DNA from: Sphingomonas lycopersici
Lineage (GTDB): Bacteria > Pseudomonadota > Alphaproteobacteria > Sphingomonadales > Sphingomonadaceae
DNA length: 64,000 nucleotides
Assembly (NCBI RefSeq): GCF_026130605.1
Contig: NZ_JANFAU010000002.1
Coordinates: 62,001 to 126,000 of the forward strand
Direction: 5' to 3'
The position numbers and the translations under genes are program-made. The notes beneath the pieces were generated by a model that saw nothing but the letters and a program-made list of their open reading frames with translations, ran no database searches and had not been told where the DNA came from. The stretch's first letter is position 1. Each line of letters starts with the position of its first letter. Shown here one piece after another: positions 26,636-34,282 of this stretch.

Positions 26636-27301
26636 TTAAGCGAACGACACCTTCGTAGTACGATAGCGCAGCGCCCCGCCGATGCCGAGCATGCCGAGCA
26701 TCATCATCGCCCAGGTCGCCGGCTCGGGAACGCCGCCGCCACCCGGCCCGGTGATCGGAACATAGGAGGTGATGTTGGTCACCGACGCGTCGCCGATGTT
26801 GACGTAACCGTTGACGAGATTGTTGAAGGTGGGATTGTTTTGCGCGTCGAGCGCGACCACCGACAGGCTGCCGCCCTGAATCTGCAGCTGATATTGCGCG
26901 CCCTGGAACGCGAAGTTGGCAAGGTAGAAGAAGCCGTTGAACTTCCCGTTGTTATACTGGATCGCCATCGGCGCGATCGCGTCGGCGGCGGTGAAGGTCA
27001 GCCCGCCGAAATTGAACACGAACTGATCCGAAGCGGGGATGTTCGCCGCATCGGGGAAGCTGTTGGCGAGCACGTTGACGAACCCCGATCCCGCGGCCGG
27101 GATCAGATCGTTGTCGAACACGAAGCTGCCGGTGAAGGTCTGCCCCGGGAAATAGCCATTGCCGCTGAACGGCGCCTTCACATTGGCGTTGCCGCCGAAG
27201 GTGCCGGCGGAGAAATCGGCCATATTGTAGACATCGGCCAAGGCTGGGGTCGAAACGACGAACGCAACCGCCGCGATCGCGGGCATGAGCATGCGAGACA
27301 T
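26636..27301 (-). CDS. PEP-CTERM sorting domain protein, candidate XrtA substrate
   Basis: A 221-residue secreted protein: signal peptide (cleavage after STPALA, about residue 22), an extracellular beta-rich, Asn-, Gly- and Phe-rich region, then a glycine-rich linker and a C-terminal PEP-CTERM tail from residue 191: VPEPATWAMMMLGMLG followed by a hydrophobic stretch and basic RYRTTK. This is the recognition tail for exosortase XrtA, and the gene lies 122 bases from the end of the XrtA operon, on the opposite strand. A GGGGAGA site lies before the ATG. The mature protein is probably surface-bound or matrix-associated; its function is unknown. Confidence 0.93.
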   Translation of the reverse strand: MSRMLMPAIAAVAFVVSTPALADVYNMADFSAGTFGGNANVKAPFSGNGYFPGQTFTGSFVFDNDLIPAAGSGFVNVLANSFPDAANIPASDQFVFNFGGLTFTAADAIAPMAIQYNNGKFNGFFYLANFAFQGAQYQLQIQGGSLSVVALDAQNNPTFNNLVNGYVNIGDASVTNITSYVPITGPGGGGVPEPATWAMMMLGMLGIGGALRYRTTKVSFA

Positions 27302-27320
27302 GTGGGCATCTCCCCTCTCT

Positions 27321-27339
27321 GGTTATCCCTGAATTAACC
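27321..27339. promoter_or_regulatory. small inverted repeat upstream of the PEP-CTERM gene
   Basis: GGTTA at 27321-27325 and TAACC at 27335-27339 form an imperfect dyad 20 bases before the start codon of the PEP-CTERM gene, within an AT-richer stretch. It could be an operator or part of the promoter/leader. I could not match it to a known site. Confidence 0.35.
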
Positions 27340-27397
27340 AAATTTATCGGGACGCAAACCCATATGCGAGGGGAAAGTTTCATGTTGCTAACGATTT

Positions 27398-27432
27398 GGG
27401 TGCGGCCGCCCCAGGGGCAGGGGGCCGCACCC
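27398..27432 (-). terminator. hairpin downstream of the deoxyhypusine synthase-like gene
   Basis: GGGTGCGGCC (27398-27407) and GGCCGCACCC (27423-27432) form a perfect 10-base-pair stem with a 15-base loop, starting 10 bases after the stop codon at 27442. There is no strong T-run, so it may be a factor-assisted terminator or an mRNA-stabilising end. Confidence 0.65.
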
Positions 27433-27441
27433 GCAATCGGA

Positions 27442-28521
27442 TCAGGCGAAGATCTTCGCCCAGCGCCGCTCGGCGCGATCCTTCCACAGCCCGCGATGAT
27501 AGGCGTCGGAGGCCAGTAGCGGCATCACGCTGCCCGCTTCGGCGAACACCATCTGCTCGATCCCGGTGTTGACCTTGCCCCAGCTCGCCGCCTCCTGCAG
27601 CGTCGAGGAGGAGCAGGCGCCGTCGCGCACGTCGGCGACGGTGATCTGCACCGCGTATTTGTGCACCTCGACGTCTTCATGGCCAAGGATCTCGGCGCAG
27701 ACCACCGTGTCCTGGATGAAGTTCTTGGGCACCCCGCCGCCGATCATCAGCAGGCCGGTGGTGCCGGCCTGGATTTTGATCTCGGTCAGCTCGCGGAAAT
27801 CAGCCACCGCGTCGATCATCAGATAGGGCTTGCCGGCCTTCATCTGATCGACCTGATGCTTGACGAGCCCGAAGCCGGCCGAGCTGTCGACGAACGCCGG
27901 GCAGAAGATCGGCACGTCATGCTCATAGGCGAGCTTGACGAGGCTGTTTTCCTTCTTGCCGTGCTCCGACAGGTAACGCCCCATCTCCCGGATGAAGGCG
28001 CGCGAGGAATAGGCACGCGGTTCCAGCTCGTTCGCGATCTTGTTGATCGTGAAGTCGCAGTCCTGCAGCTGCTCCTCGTCGATATAGGTGTCGTAGATGC
28101 GATCGATGTAGAGCGAGCGCAGCGTATCGTCGTCGGGGATTTCGAGCGCCTGGTAATGCTTGTGGCCGAGGCCCTCGAAGAAATCCATGTCGACGATCGT
28201 CGCGCCGGTGGCGACCACCACGTCGACCATCTTGTTGCGCACCAGATCGGCATAGAGGTCCATGCACCCGCCGGCTGAGGTCGAGCCGGCGATCACCAGC
28301 ACGACGGTGCAGTCCTTGTCCGCCAGCATCTGGTTGTAGATGTTGGTCGCGCGGCCGAGATCGCGGCTGGTGAAGCTCATGTCGGCCATCGCATCGACGA
28401 TCGGGCGCGCGTCGAAGCTCTTGATGTCGATATGCTTGACCTGCTTCGACAGCAGTTCCTGCTTGCGATTGTCGTTGATCGGCGCGTTGGCCGCGGCGGT
28501 CTTGTTGAGCGTATCGGTCAT
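27442..28521 (-). CDS. deoxyhypusine synthase-like polyamine enzyme
   Basis: This 359-residue protein belongs to the deoxyhypusine synthase family. It keeps the NAD-binding STSAGG segment near residue 80, GGGVPKNFIQDT, and the lysine that forms the enzyme-butylimine intermediate (K316 in EAASWGK). Bacteria have no eIF5A, so the acceptor must be a small amine. Next to an ornithine decarboxylase gene, and given that Sphingomonas is known for sym-homospermidine, aminobutyl transfer to putrescine is the best guess. A related bacterial branch works on agmatine. The ATG at 28521 has a GGAGA site; an earlier in-frame start at 28572 is less likely. Confidence 0.85.
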   Translation of the reverse strand: MTDTLNKTAAANAPINDNRKQELLSKQVKHIDIKSFDARPIVDAMADMSFTSRDLGRATNIYNQMLADKDCTVVLVIAGSTSAGGCMDLYADLVRNKMVDVVVATGATIVDMDFFEGLGHKHYQALEIPDDDTLRSLYIDRIYDTYIDEEQLQDCDFTINKIANELEPRAYSSRAFIREMGRYLSEHGKKENSLVKLAYEHDVPIFCPAFVDSSAGFGLVKHQVDQMKAGKPYLMIDAVADFRELTEIKIQAGTTGLLMIGGGVPKNFIQDTVVCAEILGHEDVEVHKYAVQITVADVRDGACSSSTLQEAASWGKVNTGIEQMVFAEAGSVMPLLASDAYHRGLWKDRAERRWAKIFA

Positions 28522-28573
28522 GGGGTCTCCCATTCTTGTACCCGTCGTCGTTATGGGGACGCGGAAACCCAAA

Positions 28574-28612
28574 GGGTCCGCTATGCCGGCTTCACGTCGG
28601 CATAGCGGACCC
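28574..28612 (-). terminator. strong hairpin between the two polyamine genes
   Basis: GGGTCCGCTATGCCG (28574-28588) and its exact complement (28598-28612) give a 15-base-pair stem with a 9-base loop, starting 14 bases after the decarboxylase stop codon. It is followed on the minus strand by CTTTGGGTTT. It should end or reduce transcription between the decarboxylase and the deoxyhypusine synthase-like gene, so the second gene may have its own promoter or be expressed at a lower level. Confidence 0.75.
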
Positions 28613-28626
28613 GGATTGCGCCGCTA

Positions 28627-29859
28627 TTACAGCGTTACGACGTTGTTCGCGACCTTCGGCTCGATATCGGCGTAGAGCGAGACCATCGGCTCGTCCGTCG
28701 TGACGATCGTCTCATCCGAACCGAAGCCGTTGAACGCGGTGCGCATCGCCGCGCCATAGGCGCCGAGCATCCCGATCTCGATATAATCGCCGGCCTGCAC
28801 GTCCGCGGGGAGCAGGAACGGCCCGACCATATGGTCGAGGTCGTCGCAGGTCGGGCCGTAGAACGAGAAGGGGTGGTCGCGCACCGTCGACTGCGGCTCG
28901 CGCAGCAAGGTGACAGGGAAACGCCAGCCGATATGCGCCGCATCGAACAACGCGCCATAGGCGCCATCGTTGATATACAGCTCGTTGCCGCGGCGCTTTT
29001 CGACGCGCACGACCAGCGAGCTATATTCGGCGCACAAGGCACGGCCCGGCTCCGCCCACAGTTCGGCCGAATAGCTGACCGGCAGGCTCTCGAACGCGCG
29101 GTGGATCGTCTCGAAATAACGCTCCAGCGGCGGCGGCTCCATCCCGGGATAGGAGGAGGGGAAGCCCCCGCCGACATCGATCACGTCGACGGTGACCGCC
29201 GCCTCGACGATCGCCAGCCGCACGCGCTCCATCGCCTCGGCATAGGCCTCGGGGGTCATCGCCTGGCTGCCGACGTGGAAGCAGATGCCGAGCGCATCCG
29301 CCGCCTGGCGCGCCGCGAACAGCAGCGGCTTCGCCTCATGCGCGGCGACGCCGAACTTGGAGGCGAGGCTAAGCTTCGAATGTTCGGACGACACGCGCAG
29401 CCGGACGCACAGCGTCAGGTCGCTGGCATTCTTGGTCGCGCGGACGATCTTCTCCAGCTCTTCCAGGCTGTCGAGGCTGAACACGCGCACGCCGTGGGTG
29501 AAATACGCCTCGGCGATCGCTTCCTCGGCCTTCACCGGGTGCATGAAGCAGAGCGTCGCGCCGGGCACGGTGCGCGCGACGAGGCGCACCTCCGCGATCG
29601 AGGCGACGTCGAAATGCGTGATGCCATTCGCATAGAGGGTCGCGATCAGCTCGGGGCTGGGATTCGCCTTCACCGCATACATCGACCGACCCGGAAACTT
29701 CTCGACGAAGAATCGGGCGGCCCGCGCGGCGGCGTGCGGACGGATCAGCGTCACCGGCTGAACCGGTGTCCGCTTCGCAATGTCGATGGCTCCGTCAACA
29801 GCGGTGACGGGGATAATCGAGGGGGACGCTAGCCCCAGCGCGCTATGATGCTTGTGCAA
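28627..29859 (-). CDS. type III PLP-dependent decarboxylase, probably ornithine decarboxylase
   Basis: A 410-residue alanine-racemase-fold decarboxylase of the eukaryotic-like ODC group. The PLP lysine is K64 in YAVKANP; CFHVGSQ, DVGGGFPSSYPG, AEPGRALCAE and the active-site cysteine segment YGPTCDDLDH are all present. It should make putrescine (or cadaverine if it takes lysine). It lies upstream of the deoxyhypusine synthase-like gene on the same strand, forming a short polyamine route. The nearby XrtA-locus decarboxylase belongs to the same fold, but the two differ clearly in sequence. Confidence 0.91.
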   Translation of the reverse strand: MHKHHSALGLASPSIIPVTAVDGAIDIAKRTPVQPVTLIRPHAAARAARFFVEKFPGRSMYAVKANPSPELIATLYANGITHFDVASIAEVRLVARTVPGATLCFMHPVKAEEAIAEAYFTHGVRVFSLDSLEELEKIVRATKNASDLTLCVRLRVSSEHSKLSLASKFGVAAHEAKPLLFAARQAADALGICFHVGSQAMTPEAYAEAMERVRLAIVEAAVTVDVIDVGGGFPSSYPGMEPPPLERYFETIHRAFESLPVSYSAELWAEPGRALCAEYSSLVVRVEKRRGNELYINDGAYGALFDAAHIGWRFPVTLLREPQSTVRDHPFSFYGPTCDDLDHMVGPFLLPADVQAGDYIEIGMLGAYGAAMRTAFNGFGSDETIVTTDEPMVSLYADIEPKVANNVVTL

Positions 29860-29999
29860 CTCAAGGGACCTCCAATTGCCTCGCGGCGGTTCGTCGAAAA
29901 AAGCTGCCTTGCGGTTGGAAGTCCCATGGGGCAGCGGACGGGCGAGTTAGGGTCGCTGGACCCGAATGTAAAGTGGTTTCAGATGAGGCGAGATCGATC

Positions 30000-30965
30000 G
30001 TGACTATTGTAAGACAGCCAACCCGTGCCGGGGTGCGTGACGCAGCCGCAAAAATCGCCGCGATTCTGCCGCCTACGCCGCTTTTCGTTCATGAAATCAA
30101 CAACGTGCCGATCGCGTTCAAGGCCGAGACATTGCAGCCGATCGGCGCCTTCAAGATCCGTGGCGCGTGGCATCGACTCACCGCGCTGGATGAGGATTCG
30201 CGCCGCCGCGGGGTGGTGGCTTTCTCGTCGGGCAATCACGCGCAGGGAATCGCCTGGGCGGCGCGGCGGCTGGGAATCGCGGCGACGATCGTGATGCCGG
30301 CGGACGCGCCCGCCGCGAAGCGCGACGCGACGCTCGCGCTGGGCGCCGAGGTGGTCGATTACGACCGCGCCACCGAAAGCCGCGAACTGATCGCCGGGCG
30401 ACTCGCCGAGGCGCGCGGCGCGACATTGGTGCCGAGCTTCGACGATCCCTGGGTGATCGAAGGGCAGGGGAGCGCCGCGATCGAGGCCACGCAGCAGATG
30501 ATCGCGGTGGGCCTCGGCGAGCCGACTCATGCCGTCGTGCCATGCGGCGGCGGCGGGCTTTCGGCGGGAATCGCGCTCGCGCTGCCCGAGGCGCAGATCA
30601 CCGTCGTCGAGCCCGAGGGCTGGGACGATATGGCGCGCAGCCTCGAGGCGAGCTGGATCGAGCCGGTCGGCCCCAATCCACCGCCCACGGCGTGCGACGC
30701 GCTACAGACGCGCGAGGTGTCGCCGCTGACCTTCGAGGTGCTGGCGCGGCGCGATGCCAAAGGGGTCGCGGTGAGCGAGGAAGAGATCGCCGCAGCGCAG
30801 CGCTGGGCGGCGGAGCGGCTGCGGCTGGTGGTCGAGCCGGGTGGCGCGGTCGGCCTCGCGGCGATGCTGGCGGGCCGGGTGAAGCCCGCGCCGGGGATGC
30901 TGGTGATCCTGTCGGGCGGCAACGTCGATCTGGCGGCTTACGCGCGGGCGCTGGCCGGCGGATAA
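30000..30965 (+). CDS. threonine/serine dehydratase-type PLP enzyme
   Basis: A 321-residue fold-type II PLP enzyme. K52 in GAFKIRGAW binds PLP; SSGNHAQG and the phosphate-binding CGGGGLSAG loop are typical of threonine ammonia-lyase and serine racemase. There is no C-terminal ACT domain, so it is a short, non-allosteric form rather than biosynthetic IlvA. Two in-frame GTG starts exist: 29973 and 30000. The second has GAGGCGAG about eight bases before it and is preferred. The gene diverges from the ornithine decarboxylase gene and converges on the Flp pilin genes. Confidence 0.87.
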   Translation: MTIVRQPTRAGVRDAAAKIAAILPPTPLFVHEINNVPIAFKAETLQPIGAFKIRGAWHRLTALDEDSRRRGVVAFSSGNHAQGIAWAARRLGIAATIVMPADAPAAKRDATLALGAEVVDYDRATESRELIAGRLAEARGATLVPSFDDPWVIEGQGSAAIEATQQMIAVGLGEPTHAVVPCGGGGLSAGIALALPEAQITVVEPEGWDDMARSLEASWIEPVGPNPPPTACDALQTREVSPLTFEVLARRDAKGVAVSEEEIAAAQRWAAERLRLVVEPGGAVGLAAMLAGRVKPAPGMLVILSGGNVDLAAYARALAGG

Positions 30966-30992
30966 CGGCAAAAGAAGCGCGGCAAAATAAAA

Positions 30993-31018
30993 GGGCAGCG
31001 AATCGAAATTCGCCGCCC
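30993..31018. terminator. bidirectional intrinsic terminator
   Basis: GGGCAGCGAA and TTCGCCGCCC form a stem with one small bulge and a TCGAAA loop. On the minus strand it is followed by TTTTATTTT, a classic rho-independent tail for the pilin genes; on the plus strand a CCCTGTTTTCTT tail serves the dehydratase gene. Confidence 0.8.
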
Positions 31019-31047
31019 CCCTGTTTTCTTCGCCTGAGCGTAAAGGC

Positions 31048-31215
31048 TTACGAAGCCTTCATGTTGCTCGAAACGTTGTTGAAGGTCTTGTTGAGCTGGT
31101 TGCCCAGGCCCTGCATCGCGGCGATCGCGGCGACCGCGATCAGCGCGGCGATCAGGCCATATTCGATGGCGGTCGCGCCCTTCGAATTCTTCAGGAACGT
31201 GCGGATCTTCTGCAT
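31048..31215 (-). CDS. Flp-type IVb pilin 1
   Basis: A 55-residue pilin precursor: a short basic leader (MQKIRTFLKNSKG), then ATAIEYGLIAALIAVAAIAAMQG, the conserved hydrophobic helix with the G-x(4)-EY processing motif used by TadV-type prepilin peptidases. Start at ATG 31215, with GGAGAT as ribosome site. It is nearly identical to the next pilin gene (31344-31511); both differ in leader and tail residues only. The tad secretion genes are not in the window. Confidence 0.92.
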   Translation of the reverse strand: MQKIRTFLKNSKGATAIEYGLIAALIAVAAIAAMQGLGNQLNKTFNNVSSNMKAS

Positions 31216-31300
31216 TTCGTATCTCCAGTCGTATTCCAAACTTCAGTCACCCGACCGGATTGGGAGGCCCCCCATCCAGCCCAAAAAGCGTTAGGCTCCT

Positions 31301-31322
31301 GAAGTTGAGGAATGTTTAAGAG
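31301..31322 (-). promoter_or_regulatory. conserved upstream motif of Flp pilin 1
   Basis: On the minus strand this reads CTCTTAAACATTCCTCAACT. The matching copy before pilin 2 (31597-31618) reads CTCTTAAACCTTCGTCAACT. It lies about 85-105 bases upstream of each start codon, in otherwise diverged sequence. It may be a shared promoter or regulator site. Confidence 0.5.
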
Positions 31323-31343
31323 ACGGTGTTCATCCGCCGGACC

Positions 31344-31511
31344 TTATGAGGCCTTCATGCTGGTCGAAACGTTGGTGAAGGTGGTGTTGAGCTGGTTGCC
31401 CAGGCCCTGCATCGCGGCGATCGCGGCAACCGCGATCAGCGCAGCGATCAGGCCATATTCGATGGCTGTCGCCCCCTTCGAATTCCTCAGAAAAATGCGA
31501 ATCTTCTGCAT
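31344..31511 (-). CDS. Flp-type IVb pilin 2
   Basis: A 55-residue pilin precursor with the same layout as pilin 1: MQKIRIFLRNSKG leader, the GATAIEYGL processing site and the IAALIAVAAIAAMQGLGNQL helix. The coding sequence and much of the leader (CGTATCTCC... and ACCGGATTGG-like segments) repeat those of pilin 1, so this is a recent tandem duplication that includes the upstream region. Start at ATG 31511. Confidence 0.92.
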   Translation of the reverse strand: MQKIRIFLRNSKGATAIEYGLIAALIAVAAIAAMQGLGNQLNTTFTNVSTSMKAS

Positions 31512-31596
31512 TTCGTATCTCCGGTCGTATCCTAGAGCGTTACTCACCCGGCCGGATTGGAACCCCTCCCCAACCCAGGAAGGGAAATAGGATGCC

Positions 31597-31618
31597 CAAG
31601 TTGACGAAGGTTTAAGAG
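31597..31618 (-). promoter_or_regulatory. conserved upstream motif of Flp pilin 2
   Basis: The second copy of the 22-base motif described at 31301-31322, with three differences in the first 20 bases. The equal distance to the start codon in both copies supports function or recent duplication. Confidence 0.5.
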
Positions 31619-31625
31619 GTGCCGC

Positions 31626-31799
31626 TCAATGCGCGTTGGTCACCGCGCTGTTGATATTGTTCCACATGCCCGTGGTAACCGACGCAACCCCTTCGAAACT
31701 GGCAATCATTGTGATCACGATCAGCGCCACGATCAGTCCGTATTCGACGGCGGTGGCGCCACGCCGCGCCGCCACGAGCCGCGTGATGAAGAAGCGCAT
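31626..31799 (-). CDS. Flp-type IVb pilin 3, divergent
   Basis: A 57-residue pilin precursor: leader MRFFITRLVAARRG, processing site GATAVEYGL, hydrophobic helix IVALIVITMIASFEGV, and an Asn-rich tail. It is a diverged relative of pilins 1 and 2 and lies at the upstream end of the pilin group, divergent from mutT (72-base gap). The start is ATG 31799; a longer frame to 31970 would overlap mutT and is unlikely. Confidence 0.88.
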   Translation of the reverse strand: MRFFITRLVAARRGATAVEYGLIVALIVITMIASFEGVASVTTGMWNNINSAVTNAH

Positions 31800-31871
31800 G
31801 CCGGTATTTCTTTCCGATCGCTCGCGGGACATGACGCCGGGATGGCAGAATAGGCTTAACGAAGTGTCGAC

Positions 31872-32309
31872 ATGCCCGCTTTGACCGAAATACTTCCCGT
31901 CGTCGCGGTGGCGCTCGCCGACGATCGGGGCCGCTTCCTGATGCAACAGCGCCCCGCGGGAAAGGCGCATGCCGGGCTATGGGAGTTTCCCGGCGGCAAG
32001 GTGGAGCGCGGCGAAACCCCTGAAGAGGCGCTATGTCGTGAACTGGCCGAGGAACTCGGCATCCATGTCATGCCCGACGACCTGTCGCCGTTCGCATTCG
32101 CTAGCGAGCCCGCGGGTGGGGGGCGGCATCTGATTCTGATGCTCTATCTATGTCGTCGCTGGGCCGGCACGCCGCATGCGATCGAGGCGGCGGCGTTATG
32201 TTGGGAGGCGCCGGCCGCGCTTGCTGCACTGCCGATGCCGCCGGCGGATGTGGTGCTGGTCGAGGCGCTGGGCGGGCGGATTGCGTCGGCCAGGAGGTCA
32301 GAAGGTTAG
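31872..32309 (+). CDS. mutT: NUDIX hydrolase, MutT type (8-oxo-dGTP pyrophosphohydrolase)
   Basis: A 145-residue NUDIX protein. The NUDIX box is complete: GGKVERGETPEEALCREL followed by AEELGI, with the metal-binding glutamates. The segment MQQRPAGKAHAGLWEFPGGK is typical of MutT, which clears oxidised dGTP. Start at ATG 31872. It is the last gene with strong GC bias before the less biased region that starts at about 32310. Confidence 0.92.
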   Translation: MPALTEILPVVAVALADDRGRFLMQQRPAGKAHAGLWEFPGGKVERGETPEEALCRELAEELGIHVMPDDLSPFAFASEPAGGGRHLILMLYLCRRWAGTPHAIEAAALCWEAPAALAALPMPPADVVLVEALGGRIASARRSEG

Positions 32310-32760
32310 GGAAAGGGGAGTCGGCGAAGTCGCTGGCGACCCGGTTATTGCGGATCAACTCGCGCACGCGCCTACTTCCGTAGCGCCATTGGCAACGAAA
32401 CGAATAACGCCGCGCTCTTTGTCGGCTCGCAAACAAAAAGACGGTGGCGGGCAGCATCGCCGCAATTACCTGTCGCAAAAGCGGAAATCGGTGTCCCTTG
32501 CGCGGGCCCGTAACACTTGGGGAATCTTGAGCGTAAACATTCGTAACGTTTCGTGTTTTTCTCTCAACCTTACGATTAGAAACTGGCACGTATCGCTCGT
32601 CCCAGCGATCGATCGCACCGCAACGCGCATCTTCCGATGGGCAAATCCCAAAGCAAAAGTGGGCAGCGGATGGCGACGGGCAAGTGCAGGATCACCGGCA
32701 TAATAACAAATTAAGTTTTTGTTAATCTTCATTTTCTCGCGATTTGAGGGGGTCGGTGAG
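32310..32760. other. gene-poor 451-base stretch at the left edge of the island
   Basis: I find no convincing gene here on either strand. Base use shifts: A/T runs become common, such as AAATTAAGTTTTTGTTAATC just before the next gene, in contrast to the GC-rich sequence on the left. No integrase remnant, tRNA end or flanking direct repeat was recognised. The AT-rich block at about 32700-32745 probably holds the promoter of the following three-gene cassette. Confidence 0.6.
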
Positions 32761-34248
32761 ATGAAAATGAGCGCGTTGAGGATGCCCGCATCGCTCCCGC
32801 CGGCGCAGTTCCGCATTGCCGCTGCAACCGGTGGCGAATGGGCGAGCTTCTCGGGATTGCGGTCACTGGCATTCGGCGACTTTGTGCTGGAATACCAGGA
32901 GTTACTGCGGGTCAGTTGCGTTCGCGATGCAAAAAATGATGTCGTCGCAATCATTCTCGGTAATGCTTTCGACATCGCTTCCGGTGATTTCATCGATGGT
33001 AGCGAATTTCTCGACATCGAAAATGCCGCCGAACCGGCCGCCGCACTCGAGACGCTCTACGGTCGCCTTTACGGCTCTTTCGTGCTGATCGTTCGGATCG
33101 GGCAGCGTTATTTTCTCTATCTTGATGCATGCGGCACGATGTCTGTCGTCTATTCGCGCGATCGTGGCGTCGCAGGAGCCACCGCGACCGCCATCCTGTC
33201 GGATCGGGAATATGACCAGCTCTTCCGAGACGAACTCTATGAGAAGCTCGATATCGCCAAGCAAGGATGGTTCACTGCGGGATTGACGGCCCACCGATCG
33301 GTCGCGCGATTATTGTGCAATCACCGTCTTGATCTGCAATCGATGGAAAGTTCGCGGCATTGGCCGGTTGATGCGCCTATCCGCGCCGTTGATCCAGCGC
33401 CGGTGCTGGAAGAAATCATTGCGATCACGCGGGCAAATATCGACTGCTTTTACGGCAAATACCGCACCGCAATCGCGCTGACGGCGGGGCAGGACTCGCG
33501 CGCATTATTGAGTATCGCACGGCATCTGGCGAACGAAATCCTGGCCTATACGGTCGCAGCCGGTACGCCCGGAGCGGATCTCGACGCGGATATCGCCGCG
33601 CAGCTCGCGTGCATCGCGGGGATAAAATATAAGCGACTCCACCCCGTTCCGGACGACGGGGTTTCGGCGCGGCAATGGCATTATCGTTGTGGGCAGGCAG
33701 TCGGCGGCGGGCTCGATGCGATCTACACCTCGCTCCGGCAACTCGATTGCGTCGAGGCGATTCTCGAAGGCAATGTAGCGGAGGTTGCGCGCGGCTTCTT
33801 CTGGAAGAACTCCGATCACGCGAAAACGACAATCGACGCGCAGGCTTTGTGCGGGCGGTTTGGTTTGCCGCCGAACACGGAGACGCTGGAGGCGATCTCA
33901 CAATGGCTTGAGGACGTTCCGGCGGGCGATGCGCAGTTCATCTTAGATCTTGCTTATCTGGAACTTCGCGTATCGCCCTGGGCATTTGCAGGAAGCTATG
34001 TCGATCCGCCGCTCCTCCACTTCAGCCCTCTTGCGTCGCGGGCGGTGATCTGCCGAATGTTTGAGCTACCCACCGCGTTCAAGCGCGACAACCTCTTCGG
34101 AAGCGCGATCGTCGGATCCGAATGGCCAGAATTGCTCGCGCTTCCGTTCAATCGTTACGGCGATTTCCGCGACGCCATCAGGATCGCCCGGAAAATGACC
34201 AAACCGCATCTGATCACCAAGAAACTACGCAAGATGATGTCGCGATAG
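32761..34248 (+). CDS. asparagine synthetase-like protein of unknown function
   Basis: A 495-residue protein related to the asparagine synthetase B fold. The N-terminal part (about 1-150) looks like a class II amidotransferase domain (YGRLYGSFVLIVRIGQRYFL) but lacks the N-terminal catalytic Cys. The C-terminal part has a PP-loop ATP pyrophosphatase motif in altered form, LTAGQDSRALL near residue 240, in place of SGGxDS. It could form an adenylate and an amide or ester bond without using glutamine. The ATG at 32761 is chosen; an in-frame start at 32719 adds 14 residues in AT-rich leader. It heads the cassette with a beta-helix protein and a WsaF-type glycosyltransferase. Confidence 0.72.
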   Translation: MKMSALRMPASLPPAQFRIAAATGGEWASFSGLRSLAFGDFVLEYQELLRVSCVRDAKNDVVAIILGNAFDIASGDFIDGSEFLDIENAAEPAAALETLYGRLYGSFVLIVRIGQRYFLYLDACGTMSVVYSRDRGVAGATATAILSDREYDQLFRDELYEKLDIAKQGWFTAGLTAHRSVARLLCNHRLDLQSMESSRHWPVDAPIRAVDPAPVLEEIIAITRANIDCFYGKYRTAIALTAGQDSRALLSIARHLANEILAYTVAAGTPGADLDADIAAQLACIAGIKYKRLHPVPDDGVSARQWHYRCGQAVGGGLDAIYTSLRQLDCVEAILEGNVAEVARGFFWKNSDHAKTTIDAQALCGRFGLPPNTETLEAISQWLEDVPAGDAQFILDLAYLELRVSPWAFAGSYVDPPLLHFSPLASRAVICRMFELPTAFKRDNLFGSAIVGSEWPELLALPFNRYGDFRDAIRIARKMTKPHLITKKLRKMMSR

Positions 34249-34282
34249 CCACATCCCTTTGCAATCCTACGGAGCCTAGGAC

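Noticed and set aside
32580..32610. TGGCAC-type sigma-54 element before the island cassette
   Set aside because: TGGCACGTATCGCTC has eight, not ten, bases between GG and GC.
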